DNA of 53,355 nucleotides, taken from contig JAADGJ010000046.1 in assembly GCA_013152435.1 (NCBI GenBank), positions 1 to 53,355 on the forward strand, in the 5' to 3' direction. Positions 43,660 to 51,417 of the stretch are shown piece after piece. Position 1 is the first letter of the stretch; every line of letters starts with the position of its first letter. Source of the stretch: Chloroflexota bacterium (GTDB lineage: Bacteria > Chloroflexota > Anaerolineae > DUEN01). The notes beneath the pieces were generated by a model. The model was not told the DNA's origin. It saw only the letters and a list, made by a program, of their open reading frames with translations, and made no database searches. A program made the position numbers and the translations under genes.

Positions 43660-44763
43660 ATGGATGATGGGTTTATGCGCCGGGCCCTGCGCCTGGCTGA
43701 GCGTGGCCGGGGACGCACCAGTCCCAACCCCATGGTGGGGGCTGTCCTGGTCCGGAATGGCCGGGTCGTGGGAGAGGGGTTTCATCCCCGTGCAGGCGAG
43801 CCGCATGCCGAGATCATGGCTTTGCGACAGGCTGGGGAGGCTGCTCGGGGGGCGACGCTTTACGTTACCCTGGAGCCGTGCTGTCACTTCGGCCGGACGC
43901 CCCCCTGCACCCAGGCGATCATCGCCGCTGGGGTGGCTGAGGTGCATATGGCGATGTTGGACCCCAATCCCCGGGTGGCCGGGCAGGGGCGCGCCGAGTT
44001 GGAGGCGGCCGGCATTCGCACCTTCGTCGGCGAGTTGGAGGCGGAGGCGCGTGCTCTCAACGAGGTGTTCATCCATTGGATCACGACGGGGCGTCCTTTC
44101 GTCCTCGTTAAGTTCGCCATGAGCCTGGATGGCAAGATCGCCACGCGCACGGGTGACTCGCGCTGGATTACCGGACCGGAGGCCAGGAGACGAGGACATC
44201 AGTTCCGTGATCAGGCTGATGCGATCCTGGTGGGGGTGAACACCGTCATCGCGGACAATCCACAACTGACGACGCGGTTGGACGGAGCCGACGTTCATCA
44301 TCCCCTGCGGGTGATCCTGGATAGCCGCGGGCGCATCCCTTTGATCGCTCGGGTGTTGGATCCGGCCTTGCCCGGCCGGACTATGGTGGCGACGACCGAG
44401 GCGATGTCTCTGGAGCGGCATCGGGCTCTCGCCTCTCGAGGAGCCCGGGTATCGGTCTTGCCTTCACGAAATGGACGCGTGAGCTTGCCGGACCTGTTGG
44501 AGCGGTTGGGGCAGGAGGAGATCACCAGCGTGCTGGTGGAGGGGGGTGAGACGGTCATAGGGGCCTTCTTTGCTCATCGGCTGGTCGACAAAGTGGCGGC
44601 CTTCATCGCCCCCATGATCATCGGCGGGCGGGAGGCGCCTACGCCGGTCGGCGATCTAGGTGTGGAGCGGATCTCCCAGGCTCTTCGCCTGGAGCGGGTG
44701 CAGGTGGAGCGAGTTGGCTCTGATCTGCTCATCACCGGCTACCCGTCCTGGCAGGAGGCGTAG
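43660..44763 (+). CDS. ribD: bifunctional pyrimidine deaminase/reductase RibD
   Basis: This enzyme performs the second and third steps of riboflavin synthesis: deamination of the pyrimidine from GTP cyclohydrolase II and reduction of its ribosyl side chain with NADPH. The 367-residue protein has a zinc deaminase domain (about 1-145) with His49 (PHAEIMAL) and Cys74 and Cys83 (EPCCHFGRTPPC), and a reductase domain (about 148-367) with KFAMSLDGKIATRTGDSRWI, ILVGVNTVIADNPQLT and LVEGGETVIGAFF. ATG 43660 follows the ATPase stop by 8 bases; the longer frame from 43615 overlaps that gene. The next gene begins at the base after its stop. Confidence 0.96.
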   Translation: MDDGFMRRALRLAERGRGRTSPNPMVGAVLVRNGRVVGEGFHPRAGEPHAEIMALRQAGEAARGATLYVTLEPCCHFGRTPPCTQAIIAAGVAEVHMAMLDPNPRVAGQGRAELEAAGIRTFVGELEAEARALNEVFIHWITTGRPFVLVKFAMSLDGKIATRTGDSRWITGPEARRRGHQFRDQADAILVGVNTVIADNPQLTTRLDGADVHHPLRVILDSRGRIPLIARVLDPALPGRTMVATTEAMSLERHRALASRGARVSVLPSRNGRVSLPDLLERLGQEEITSVLVEGGETVIGAFFAHRLVDKVAAFIAPMIIGGREAPTPVGDLGVERISQALRLERVQVERVGSDLLITGYPSWQEA

Positions 44764-45405
44764 ATGTTTAGCGGTATCGTAGAGGAGATGGGGACGGTGC
44801 GTCGCATGAGGCGGCGTGGGAGGTCGGCGACGCTGGAGGTGGCTGCCCGGCAGGTGTTGCAGGGGACGCGGGTGGGCGATAGCATCGCCATCAACGGCGT
44901 CTGCCTGACGGTCACGATCCTGGAGCCGGGATGGTTCGCTGTGGATCTGACGCCGGAGACCTTACGACGCACCAACCTGGGGGCGCTGCGCCCGGGGAGT
45001 CCCGTCAACCTGGAGCGCAGCCTGTGCGTGGGAGATCGCATTGGGGGGCATTTCGTGCAGGGGCATGTGGATGGCGTTGGTCGGGTGGTAGCTCTTGTGC
45101 CGGAGGGGGAAGCGGTCCTCGTGCGCTTCCACGCGCCGTCCTCGGTGACACGGTACCTCGTCCCCAAGGGGTTTATCGCCGTGGACGGGGTCAGCCTGAC
45201 GGTGGTGGAGCGGTGGGCCGAGGGCTTTACGGTTTCCCTGATCCCTCATACGATGGCCCATACCCTGGCGGGGCGTTACCAGATCGGCGATGAGGTGAAT
45301 CTGGAGGTGGATGTTTTGGGCAAATATGTGGAGCGATTCCTGTTGGAGCGAGAGGGGGAAGGGGTGGGTTACGAGTTCTTGGTTCGGTATGGATTTGCGC
45401 GTTAG
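44764..45405 (+). CDS. ribE: riboflavin synthase
   Basis: This enzyme dismutates two 6,7-dimethyl-8-ribityllumazine molecules to riboflavin and a pyrimidine that is recycled. The 213-residue length and the duplicated lumazine-binding domains (about 1-96 and 97-200) match the alpha-subunit family. Domain one begins MFSGIVEEMGTV and contains GDSIAINGVCLTVT; domain two contains GHFVQGHVDGVGRV and FIAVDGVSLTVV, the parallel active-site segments. ATG 44764 directly follows the ribD stop, so translation is coupled. A MITE copy separates it from ribBA. The name ribE follows the naming in which ribH is lumazine synthase. Confidence 0.96.
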   Translation: MFSGIVEEMGTVRRMRRRGRSATLEVAARQVLQGTRVGDSIAINGVCLTVTILEPGWFAVDLTPETLRRTNLGALRPGSPVNLERSLCVGDRIGGHFVQGHVDGVGRVVALVPEGEAVLVRFHAPSSVTRYLVPKGFIAVDGVSLTVVERWAEGFTVSLIPHTMAHTLAGRYQIGDEVNLEVDVLGKYVERFLLEREGEGVGYEFLVRYGFAR

Positions 45406-45428
45406 AGGTTATTAGAGGGCGATAGCCT

Positions 45429-45718
45429 CGGGGAAGCCCCTCCGCACCTCCCCTACAAAGCGGACTGTTGTCCGCTTCGAGCACGTATGGGCAGGTGCAA
45501 AGACTCGAGATATAGCCCTTCAAAGGGACTGCCTCTATGGAGAGGCCCGGAGGGGCGAAGCCCCTCCGGAAAAAGCCTGTCTCCCGCCTTTGACCTGCCC
45601 GGCCTCGGCCTGGGTCCTTCGGAAAGGGCCGAGAGGGGCAGGTGCAGGCCGGGAAAGGGGGAGGTGGTGGCTGAGGGAGACCCTCAGCCACCTTACCGGT
45701 GAATGTTCAGAACGTTCT
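45429..45718 (+). mobile_element. diverged MITE copy inside the riboflavin unit
   Basis: The region from 45530 to 45718 matches the full element at 38312 along its length: GGAGAGGCCCGGAGGGGCGA, CCTCCGGAAAAAGCC, TTTGACCTGCC, the block ending GGGCAGGTGCAGGCCGG, GCTGAGGGAGACCCTCAG, and a degenerate right end TTCAGAACGTTC followed by TA. A further fragment of the element's interior (GGGGAAGCCCCTCC) lies at 45429-45455, so the copy is rearranged. The left end is not recognisable. It lies between ribE and ribBA and ends 10 bases before the ribBA start. Confidence 0.65.
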
Positions 45719-45728
45719 AAGGGGGGAT

Positions 45729-46937
45729 ATGGCGCTGGCGACGATCGAGCAGGCGTTAGAGGAGCTGCGGGCGGGACGGATGATCATCGTCGTGGATGAC
45801 GAAGGCCGGGAGAACGAGGGCGATCTGGTGATGGCGGCGGAGAAGGTCTCGCCCGAGGCCGTCAATTTCATGGCCGCTCACGGGCGTGGATTGATCTGTG
45901 TGGCGTTGACGGGGGATCGCCTGGACGCTTTGCGAATCCCCATGATGGTCCCGTCGGATGGGAACACCTCACGCTTCCAGACGGCCTTTACCGTCTCTGT
46001 GGACGCCAGACATGGCATCACGACGGGGATCTCCGCACCTGATCGGGCGATTACGATTCGCGCCCTGGTCGACCCGGCGACCCGGCCGGAGGATCTGGTG
46101 ATGCCCGGACATGTCTTCCCTCTGCGGGCGCGAGAGGGAGGCGTGTTGGAGCGGGCCGGGCACACCGAGGCGGCGGTGGACTTGGCGCGGCTGGCGGGAT
46201 TGCGGCCGGCCGGCGTGATCTGCGAGATCCTGGCGGAGGATGGGAGCATGGCCCGGATGCCGGATCTGGAGGCCTTCGCCGCTGCTCATCGCTTGAAGAT
46301 CGTTCGTGTCGCCGATTTGATCGCTTATCGTCGCCAGCACGAGAGGTGGGTTCGGCGTGTGGCCCAGGCGCATTTGCCCACCCGGCATGGGACGTTCGCC
46401 ATCCTGGCCTACGAGGAGGCCGCCACCGGCGCGTGTCACCTTGCTCTGGTGATGGGGGAGGTGGATGACGACCGCCCCGTGTTGGTGCGAGTGCACTCCG
46501 AGTGTCTCACGGGGGAGGTCTTCGGCTCCCAACGGTGCGACTGCGGTCCCCAGCTCGACCTGGCGATGCAGCGGATCGGCGCGGAGGGACGCGGGGTTGT
46601 GCTTTACCTGCGCCAGGAAGGGCGTGGGATCGGCTTGTGCAACAAGCTCCACGCGTATGCCCTGCAGGAACAGGGGATGGACACCGTGGAGGCGAACGAG
46701 CAGTTGGGCTTCCCTCCTGACTTGCGGGACTATAGCGTCGGCGCTCAGATCCTGCTCGATCTCGGGGTGCGAGAGCTTCGGCTGCTGACGAACAATCCTC
46801 GCAAGGTGGCGGGGCTGGCGGAGTACGGACTGCATGTGGTGGAGCGGATTCCATTGGTGGTGCAGCCGACGCCGGAGAATCGATTTTATCTGCGGACTAA
46901 GCGGGAGAAGCTGGGGCATCTCCTGGAAACATTCTGA
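45729..46937 (+). CDS. ribBA: bifunctional DHBP synthase / GTP cyclohydrolase II
   Basis: This fused enzyme makes both riboflavin precursors: 3,4-dihydroxybutanone 4-phosphate from ribulose 5-phosphate and a pyrimidine from GTP. The 402-residue protein has the RibB domain (about 1-200) with [25 protein letters not shown] and His145 ([14 protein letters not shown]), and the RibA domain (about 205-402) with zinc ligands Cys259, Cys270 and Cys272 ([17 protein letters not shown]) and [11 protein letters not shown] containing Arg299. Both active sites look complete. ATG 45729 follows AAGGGGGGAT, which abuts the MITE end; the in-frame codon at 45699 lies in the element. Confidence 0.96.
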   Translation: MALATIEQALEELRAGRMIIVVDDEGRENEGDLVMAAEKVSPEAVNFMAAHGRGLICVALTGDRLDALRIPMMVPSDGNTSRFQTAFTVSVDARHGITTGISAPDRAITIRALVDPATRPEDLVMPGHVFPLRAREGGVLERAGHTEAAVDLARLAGLRPAGVICEILAEDGSMARMPDLEAFAAAHRLKIVRVADLIAYRRQHERWVRRVAQAHLPTRHGTFAILAYEEAATGACHLALVMGEVDDDRPVLVRVHSECLTGEVFGSQRCDCGPQLDLAMQRIGAEGRGVVLYLRQEGRGIGLCNKLHAYALQEQGMDTVEANEQLGFPPDLRDYSVGAQILLDLGVRELRLLTNNPRKVAGLAEYGLHVVERIPLVVQPTPENRFYLRTKREKLGHLLETF

Positions 46938-46960
46938 AAGTTCCGATGGGAGGAATCGAT

Positions 46961-47431
46961 ATGGGGCAGGTCTGTGAGGGGACGCTGCTTGGGCAGGGAT
47001 TGCGGTTCGCCCTGGTCGTGGCTCGTTTCAACGAGTTCATCACCGGCAAGCTATTGGAAGGCGCGCGGGATGCGCTGCGGCGACATGGTGTGGCGGATGA
47101 ACATGTGGATGTTGCCTGGGCGCCGGGAGCTTTCGAGATCCCGCTGGTGGCCAGGTGGTTGGCGGAGAGCGGCCGCTATGATGCGGTGATCTGCCTGGGG
47201 GCGGTGATTCGGGGGGCGACTCCCCACTTCGATTTCGTGGCGGCCGAGGCGGCCAAGGGAGTAGCCTCCGTGGGGCTGAGCACCGGCGTGCCCGTCATTT
47301 TGGGTATCCTGACCACGGACACGATCGAACAGGCCATCGAGCGCGCCGGCACCAAGGCCGGGAACAAGGGGTTCCACGCGGCCATGGCCGCTATCGAGAT
47401 GGCGAACTTACGGCGGGAGATCGCGGCGTGA
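46961..47431 (+). CDS. ribH: 6,7-dimethyl-8-ribityllumazine synthase
   Basis: This enzyme condenses the pyrimidine and butanone precursors to the lumazine used by RibE, and usually assembles into pentamers or 60-subunit shells. The 156-residue protein shows [13 protein letters not shown] (substrate-binding Phe/Asn region), [14 protein letters not shown], and [17 protein letters not shown] with catalytic His89. In that segment the usual GET is replaced by GAT. I chose ATG 46961 because GGGAGGAATCGAT precedes it; ATG 46946 is in frame. It is the last gene of the FMN-riboswitch unit, followed by a convergent gene without an obvious terminator. Confidence 0.96.
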   Translation: MGQVCEGTLLGQGLRFALVVARFNEFITGKLLEGARDALRRHGVADEHVDVAWAPGAFEIPLVARWLAESGRYDAVICLGAVIRGATPHFDFVAAEAAKGVASVGLSTGVPVILGILTTDTIEQAIERAGTKAGNKGFHAAMAAIEMANLRREIAA

Positions 47432-47447
47432 GAGGGGCGTTGGGGGA

Positions 47448-47978
47448 TTACACGAGGCCGTGGCGCCCTTGATGCCCGTTGCTACGGGGGCAGAAATGTC
47501 CGGTCGGATCGATGGGTTCGCCGCACAACGGGCAGATGGGGCGTCCGGCGGCGACCACCTCGGCGGCATGCCGGCTCAGCGCCCGCGCCTGGGCCTTGCT
47601 CATCCAGAAGCGAGCGGTCATGGGCGATCGTATCTCGGCCTCCTCCTCGGGAAGCAGTTCCTCCACGATGACGACCACCTGCTCGTGGTTCTCCTCGTAT
47701 CCCAGTCCCATTTGCCCGATGCGGAACTCGGGATCGACGGGCTCGTGTAGCGTCAGATCAATCTGTTCCTCGGGCTCGTCCGCTTCTTTCTCCCCGAGCT
47801 GCTCTAGCAGCTGGTCGATGGCGCTTGCCAGGGCGGCTGCCTGCTCCTTCTCCATGATCATCGTTAACAGCGTCAGCCCCTGGCTGGCCTGCAGGAAGAA
47901 CGTGCGCTGCCCGGGCGGGCCTATGGTCTCCACGGTGATGTGGCTCACGGGATTGAAATCATATGTCAGCTCAGCCAT
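47448..47978 (-). CDS. DUF3090 family protein with C-terminal zinc ribbon
   Basis: This 176-residue protein matches the DUF3090/TIGR03847 type known mainly from Actinobacteria and Chloroflexi, of unknown function. The start AELTYDFNPVSHITVETIGP and GQRTFFLQASQG are the family opening, followed by an acidic middle (EEQIDLTLHEPVDPEFRIGQ) and RARALSRHAAEVV-like helices. The C-terminus carries CPLCGEPIDPTGHFCPR, a likely zinc site with three Cys and one His. ATG 47978 has AAGGGGA upstream; the frame continues to 48179 but the extension is not protein-like. The usual partner genes (SCO1664 family, histidine phosphatase) are not adjacent. Confidence 0.85.
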   Translation of the reverse strand: MAELTYDFNPVSHITVETIGPPGQRTFFLQASQGLTLLTMIMEKEQAAALASAIDQLLEQLGEKEADEPEEQIDLTLHEPVDPEFRIGQMGLGYEENHEQVVVIVEELLPEEEAEIRSPMTARFWMSKAQARALSRHAAEVVAAGRPICPLCGEPIDPTGHFCPRSNGHQGRHGLV

Positions 47979-48188
47979 ACGTCCCCTTGCCTCAAATCGC
48001 CCTCTGCTTTCCTCTTGACTCACTTGCTCGTTCTGACTCGCCAGCGTCCTCTTCCACCATCTCACGTTTCCGTGCGGTGCTATCTCCGATCCCATTGTAC
48101 TCGAAAAGCCGGGTGGGGACAAAGCGGCGCCCGAAAGCCTGATCCACCGTTCAATCGTTGCCTGTGCGGGACGCCGCACGATGTGGGG

Positions 48189-49379
48189 CTACCCCCGGAC
48201 GTGTGGAGCCCCCAGCCTGCTGTACGCCAGCGCCCCTACGGCGGCCAGCAGGGCGGGGATGGCGAGCGAGGAGAGCGCCAGGGTCAGCCCCCAGTGATCG
48301 GCCAGGTAGCCGGTGACCCATGCCCCGATGCCGCCCACCAGCCATCCAGTGCCCAGCACCAGCCCGGAGGCCACGGCGGGCATGTGGGGCCAGGATTCAT
48401 TGCCCATGACCAGGTTGATAGGGAAGGGCATGCCGCTGAGGATGCCGAAGATGGCCACCAGGGGCAGCGTCATCCAGGGAGGCACGTGCAGAAGCAGCAG
48501 GAGCACAGGGGGCATGGCCAGGAAGGCGATCATCTCCGTCTGCCAGCGGCCGATGCGATCGGCCAGCATCCCCCCGACGATAGATCCTCCGCCCAGGCTG
48601 AACAGCATCACGGAGAGCGACGCGCTGCCGACGAAGATCGCCTCGCCGCGGCTCTGATACAGGAGGGGGAGGTAGGTGGTGAAGCTGCGGTGCAGATACG
48701 CGTGCATCATGGCGATGATCATGGCCAGGATCAGTCCTCCCAGGCGCCCGTTGCGGGCGACGGCGCGCCGACGTGCGGATTCCTCGGCATCGACCCCGCC
48801 GCGGGGCAGCCAGCGGAACAGGAGGATCCCCATACCCACGCCGATGGGGATCAGGATCGCCGTGCCGCGCAGCCCTGCGCTGGCGATGACGGCCGTGATG
48901 AGGAGCGGGGAGAACGCAGCCCCCAGGTTGCCGCCAACGGAGAAGAGGGACATGGCGGTACCGCGCCGGGTGTGGCTGGCTGCGGAGGTGGCGGCTGCGC
49001 CCACCGGATGGAAGATGGCCGAGCCTAAGGAGCCCAGGGTGACCATCACAGCCAGCGCTGCGTAGCCTTTCGTGAACCCCACCAGCCCCATGATGATGCC
49101 GATCCAGATCAGGCTGAGCGCTCCCCAGAATCGGTTGTCATGTCGATCTGCCAGGTAGCCCATCAGCGGCTGTGGGATCGTGCCGCTGGCCCCGGACAGG
49201 AGAGAGAGAAGCCCGATTTGTGAATAGGTCAATCCCAGGGTGGAGACCAGGATCGGGTAGATGGCCGGCAGATAGTTGTTGCATAGCTCTAACGTGAAGT
49301 GTCCCAGGGCGGCCGCGCTTAAAGCCGGGTTGATGGCCGGCCGGGAGAACCGGAAGGGAAGGATACGAGGGAGATGCAT
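48189..49379 (-). CDS. MFS exporter, Fsr (fosmidomycin resistance)-like
   Basis: This 396-residue membrane protein has about 12 helices in two halves joined by a basic loop (ARRRAVARNGR, about 205-216). The start region GHFTLELCNNYLPAIYPILV and the motif-A-like loop GYLADRHDNRFWG follow the Fsr subgroup of the major facilitator superfamily, as do GSAIFHPVGAAATSAAS and GGMLADRIGRWQTEM. Fsr of E. coli exports fosmidomycin; here the natural substrate is unknown, so I give no symbol. ATG 49379 has only AGAGGTAACGG upstream as a weak ribosome-binding site. It is not obviously linked to neighbours. Confidence 0.88.
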   Translation of the reverse strand: MHLPRILPFRFSRPAINPALSAAALGHFTLELCNNYLPAIYPILVSTLGLTYSQIGLLSLLSGASGTIPQPLMGYLADRHDNRFWGALSLIWIGIIMGLVGFTKGYAALAVMVTLGSLGSAIFHPVGAAATSAASHTRRGTAMSLFSVGGNLGAAFSPLLITAVIASAGLRGTAILIPIGVGMGILLFRWLPRGGVDAEESARRRAVARNGRLGGLILAMIIAMMHAYLHRSFTTYLPLLYQSRGEAIFVGSASLSVMLFSLGGGSIVGGMLADRIGRWQTEMIAFLAMPPVLLLLLHVPPWMTLPLVAIFGILSGMPFPINLVMGNESWPHMPAVASGLVLGTGWLVGGIGAWVTGYLADHWGLTLALSSLAIPALLAAVGALAYSRLGAPHVRG

Positions 49380-49514
49380 GGGATGACACCGTTACCTCTG
49401 CGTTGGATTTCGGCTATTGTAACCTCGCCTCGCACTCTTGTAAAATAGCCATCTCGTTATGGTGGTGTATCTTTTCCTGCTTTTGGCCTGCTGTTTTTGG
49501 GGGGCTATCCCGCT

Positions 49515-49543
49515 TTGACAGCGGCCATGCCCTCTTTTATACT
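49515..49543 (+). promoter_or_regulatory. sigma-70-type promoter of the UPF0173 gene
   Basis: TTGACA (49515-49520) and TATACT (49538-49543) with a 17-base spacer form the best promoter in the window. The predicted start is near 49550, giving a leader of about 270 bases that contains the 65-bp repeat. Confidence 0.8.
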
Positions 49544-49544
49544 C

Positions 49545-49558
49545 TGCACTGCAGTGCA
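49545..49558. promoter_or_regulatory. 14-bp palindrome at the transcription start
   Basis: TGCACTGCAGTGCA is a perfect palindrome immediately after the -10 box and across the predicted +1. This position suits a repressor operator. Confidence 0.5.
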
Positions 49559-49565
49559 CTTCCAC

Positions 49566-49630
49566 CGCCTACCTGTAGGCAGGGACGATTCATGAATCGC
49601 CCCTGCCCCGGCAACACCCATGAGGGAGAC
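49566..49630. repeat. 65-bp intergenic repeat, copy 1
   Basis: CGCCTACCTG to GGGAGAC matches the segment at 52261-52325 at about 59 of 65 positions. It contains GGCAGGGACGATTC and GAATCGCCCCTGCC, which can form a hairpin centred on CATG. In this copy it lies in the leader of the UPF0173 gene; 49631-49818 shows nothing further than the ribosome-binding site. Confidence 0.75.
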
Positions 49631-49818
49631 TGCCGGGCTTGGCGCCTCTGTGGTTCTTATGATCTTTTCAGATGCACTCTGATATGCCCAATATGTGGGA
49701 TATGTTTTTGTGTAGAACACAAGATGTGGGTTGAAAGACCTACACACCCCCACGGTTCGACGCAGGGCTTCCGCTGATGACGAAGGCTCTCCCAAGCGAT
49801 GATGGCAAGGAGGAAACG

Positions 49819-50502
49819 ATGGCGATCAAGGTTACCTGGTACAGTCATGCTGCCTTCCTGATCGAAACCAACGGCGTCAAACTGCTCATAGACCCCTTCT
49901 TCACGGGAAACCCGCTGGCACCGGTGAGCGCTGACGAGGTGGAGGCCGATTACATCCTCGTCTCCCATGGTCATGGTGATCATGTGGGGGATACTGTGGC
50001 GATCGCCAAGCGGACCGGGGCGACGGTGATCTCCAATTTCGAAATTCAGAACTGGCTAGTCGCCCAGGGAGTGCAGAATGCTCACCCACAGCACATCGGG
50101 GGAGGATATGACTACCCGTGGGGGCGGGTCAAACTAACCATCGCTCAACATGGCTCTGCGCTCCCCGATGGATCTTACGGCGGCAACCCGGCCGGGTTCC
50201 TGCTCTACATCGAGGGCAAGAAGATCTACCACGCCTGCGATACCGGCCTGTTCTACGACATGAAGCTCATCGGCGAGGAGGGGATCGATCTGGCGATCCT
50301 GCCCATCGGAGACAACTTCACCATGGGGCCCGACGATGCGCTGCGGGCGGTGAAGCTCATCGAGCCCGGGCTGGTCGTTCCGATCCATTACGACACCTTC
50401 GATGTCATCCGCCAGGATCCGTATGCCTGGGCGAAGCGCGTGGAGGAGGAGACTTCGGCCCGGGTGCGGGTGATGAAGCCGGGGGAGACGCTGGAGCTGT
50501 AG
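49819..50502 (+). CDS. metal-dependent hydrolase, UPF0173 (metallo-beta-lactamase fold)
   Basis: This 227-residue enzyme belongs to the UPF0173/YtkL group of metallo-beta-lactamase-fold hydrolases. The metal motif is SHGHGDHVGD (His50, His52, Asp54, His55), with further ligands expected in AQHGSA, CDTG and PIHYDTF, all present. The opening VTWYSHAAFLIETNGVKLLI is typical. The substrate of this group is not established. I chose ATG 49819 (AAGGAGGAAACG upstream). It has its own strong promoter with a palindrome and a downstream terminator, so it looks like a single, regulated gene. Confidence 0.92.
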   Translation: MAIKVTWYSHAAFLIETNGVKLLIDPFFTGNPLAPVSADEVEADYILVSHGHGDHVGDTVAIAKRTGATVISNFEIQNWLVAQGVQNAHPQHIGGGYDYPWGRVKLTIAQHGSALPDGSYGGNPAGFLLYIEGKKIYHACDTGLFYDMKLIGEEGIDLAILPIGDNFTMGPDDALRAVKLIEPGLVVPIHYDTFDVIRQDPYAWAKRVEEETSARVRVMKPGETLEL

Positions 50503-50529
50503 GAGCGGGAAATCGATAGGCGGATATGC

Positions 50530-50570
50530 CCGGGCGGGTTCATCCTCAGTGATGATGCCCGCCCGGCTTT
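50530..50570 (+). terminator. intrinsic terminator of the UPF0173 gene
   Basis: CCGGGCGGG (50530-50538) pairs with CCCGCCCGG (50558-50566), with extra pairing of ATC/GAT inside, followed by CTTTCT. It may also work for the convergent methyltransferase gene. Confidence 0.75.
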
Positions 50571-50598
50571 CTCCGTGGGGCTCTGCGCTTGATGGATC

Positions 50599-51348
50599 TC
50601 ACCCGGGTTTGTGGGCCAGCATCACCAATCGTCGGGCGGTGTGGTCATATGGGCCACCCTCCAGGCTCCCGTATGCCTGGATCTTGACGAACCCGACATC
50701 GTTTAGCAGCTTGCCCAGCTCGGCCGCTGAATACAGCCGAAGGCCCAGCCGGAATTCCTCTCGCCGGCTTCCACGGATGGCGATCCAACGATTCTCGAGC
50801 CAGCTCCAGTCCCGGGTGATGGTGCGTTCCTCCAGGAAGAGCGTGCCATCTTCTTCCTCATGCCAGTCCCGCTCTCGGAAGACGCGCGCGAGTACCTCTT
50901 TCCCCATCATGTCCATGAGCAGCCGCCCGCCGGGCTTGAGGGAGGCGAAGAAGTTCTCGGCCACCCGGCGATCCTCGGCAGGATCCTCGAAGTAGCCGAA
51001 GGAGGTGAACAGGTTGATGATGGCGTCAAACGCCCCTGGCCGACGGAAATCTCGCATGTCCGCCTCGATCCACTCGACCTGCACGTTGGCCTCCTGTGAG
51101 CGTCGGCGGGCCTCGTCCAGGTAGGCGGCCGTGCGGTCGACGCCGGTGACCTGGAATCCACGGCGGGCTAACTCCAGGGCATGTCGCCCGGGACCGCAGG
51201 GGAGGTCCAGGATGGATGCCCCCTCTGGGACCCCCAGCAATCTCAAGGCGGCCTCCACCTCGGCCGGGGCTGTCTCCCAGCGTCGCCGGTGGAACATCCG
51301 ATCTCGCGTCTTCTCCCAGAATCGGTCGTCATCATGCCATCGGGTCAT
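50599..51348 (-). CDS. class I SAM-dependent methyltransferase
   Basis: This 249-residue protein has the Rossmann methyltransferase fold. Motif I is ILDLPCGPGRHALELA (about 45-60), followed by the ribose-binding Asp in VTGVDRTAAYLDEARRR, the adenine-contact WIEADMRDF, and post-motif GAFDAIINLFTSFGYF. Small-molecule methyltransferases of the methyltransf_25 type share this plan; the substrate is unknown. ATG 51348 has AGGAGG upstream, and the longer open frame to 51441 is not protein-like. It is divergent from the DapF-like gene with a 69-base gap. Confidence 0.9.
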   Translation of the reverse strand: MTRWHDDDRFWEKTRDRMFHRRRWETAPAEVEAALRLLGVPEGASILDLPCGPGRHALELARRGFQVTGVDRTAAYLDEARRRSQEANVQVEWIEADMRDFRRPGAFDAIINLFTSFGYFEDPAEDRRVAENFFASLKPGGRLLMDMMGKEVLARVFRERDWHEEEDGTLFLEERTITRDWSWLENRWIAIRGSRREEFRLGLRLYSAAELGKLLNDVGFVKIQAYGSLEGGPYDHTARRLVMLAHKPG

Positions 51349-51417
51349 GGGGGTGCCTCCTGGATCGTCTTCACGCCTGGAGCGGGACGGTCGTAGCTGA
51401 GTGATGGGATGCTTTGC

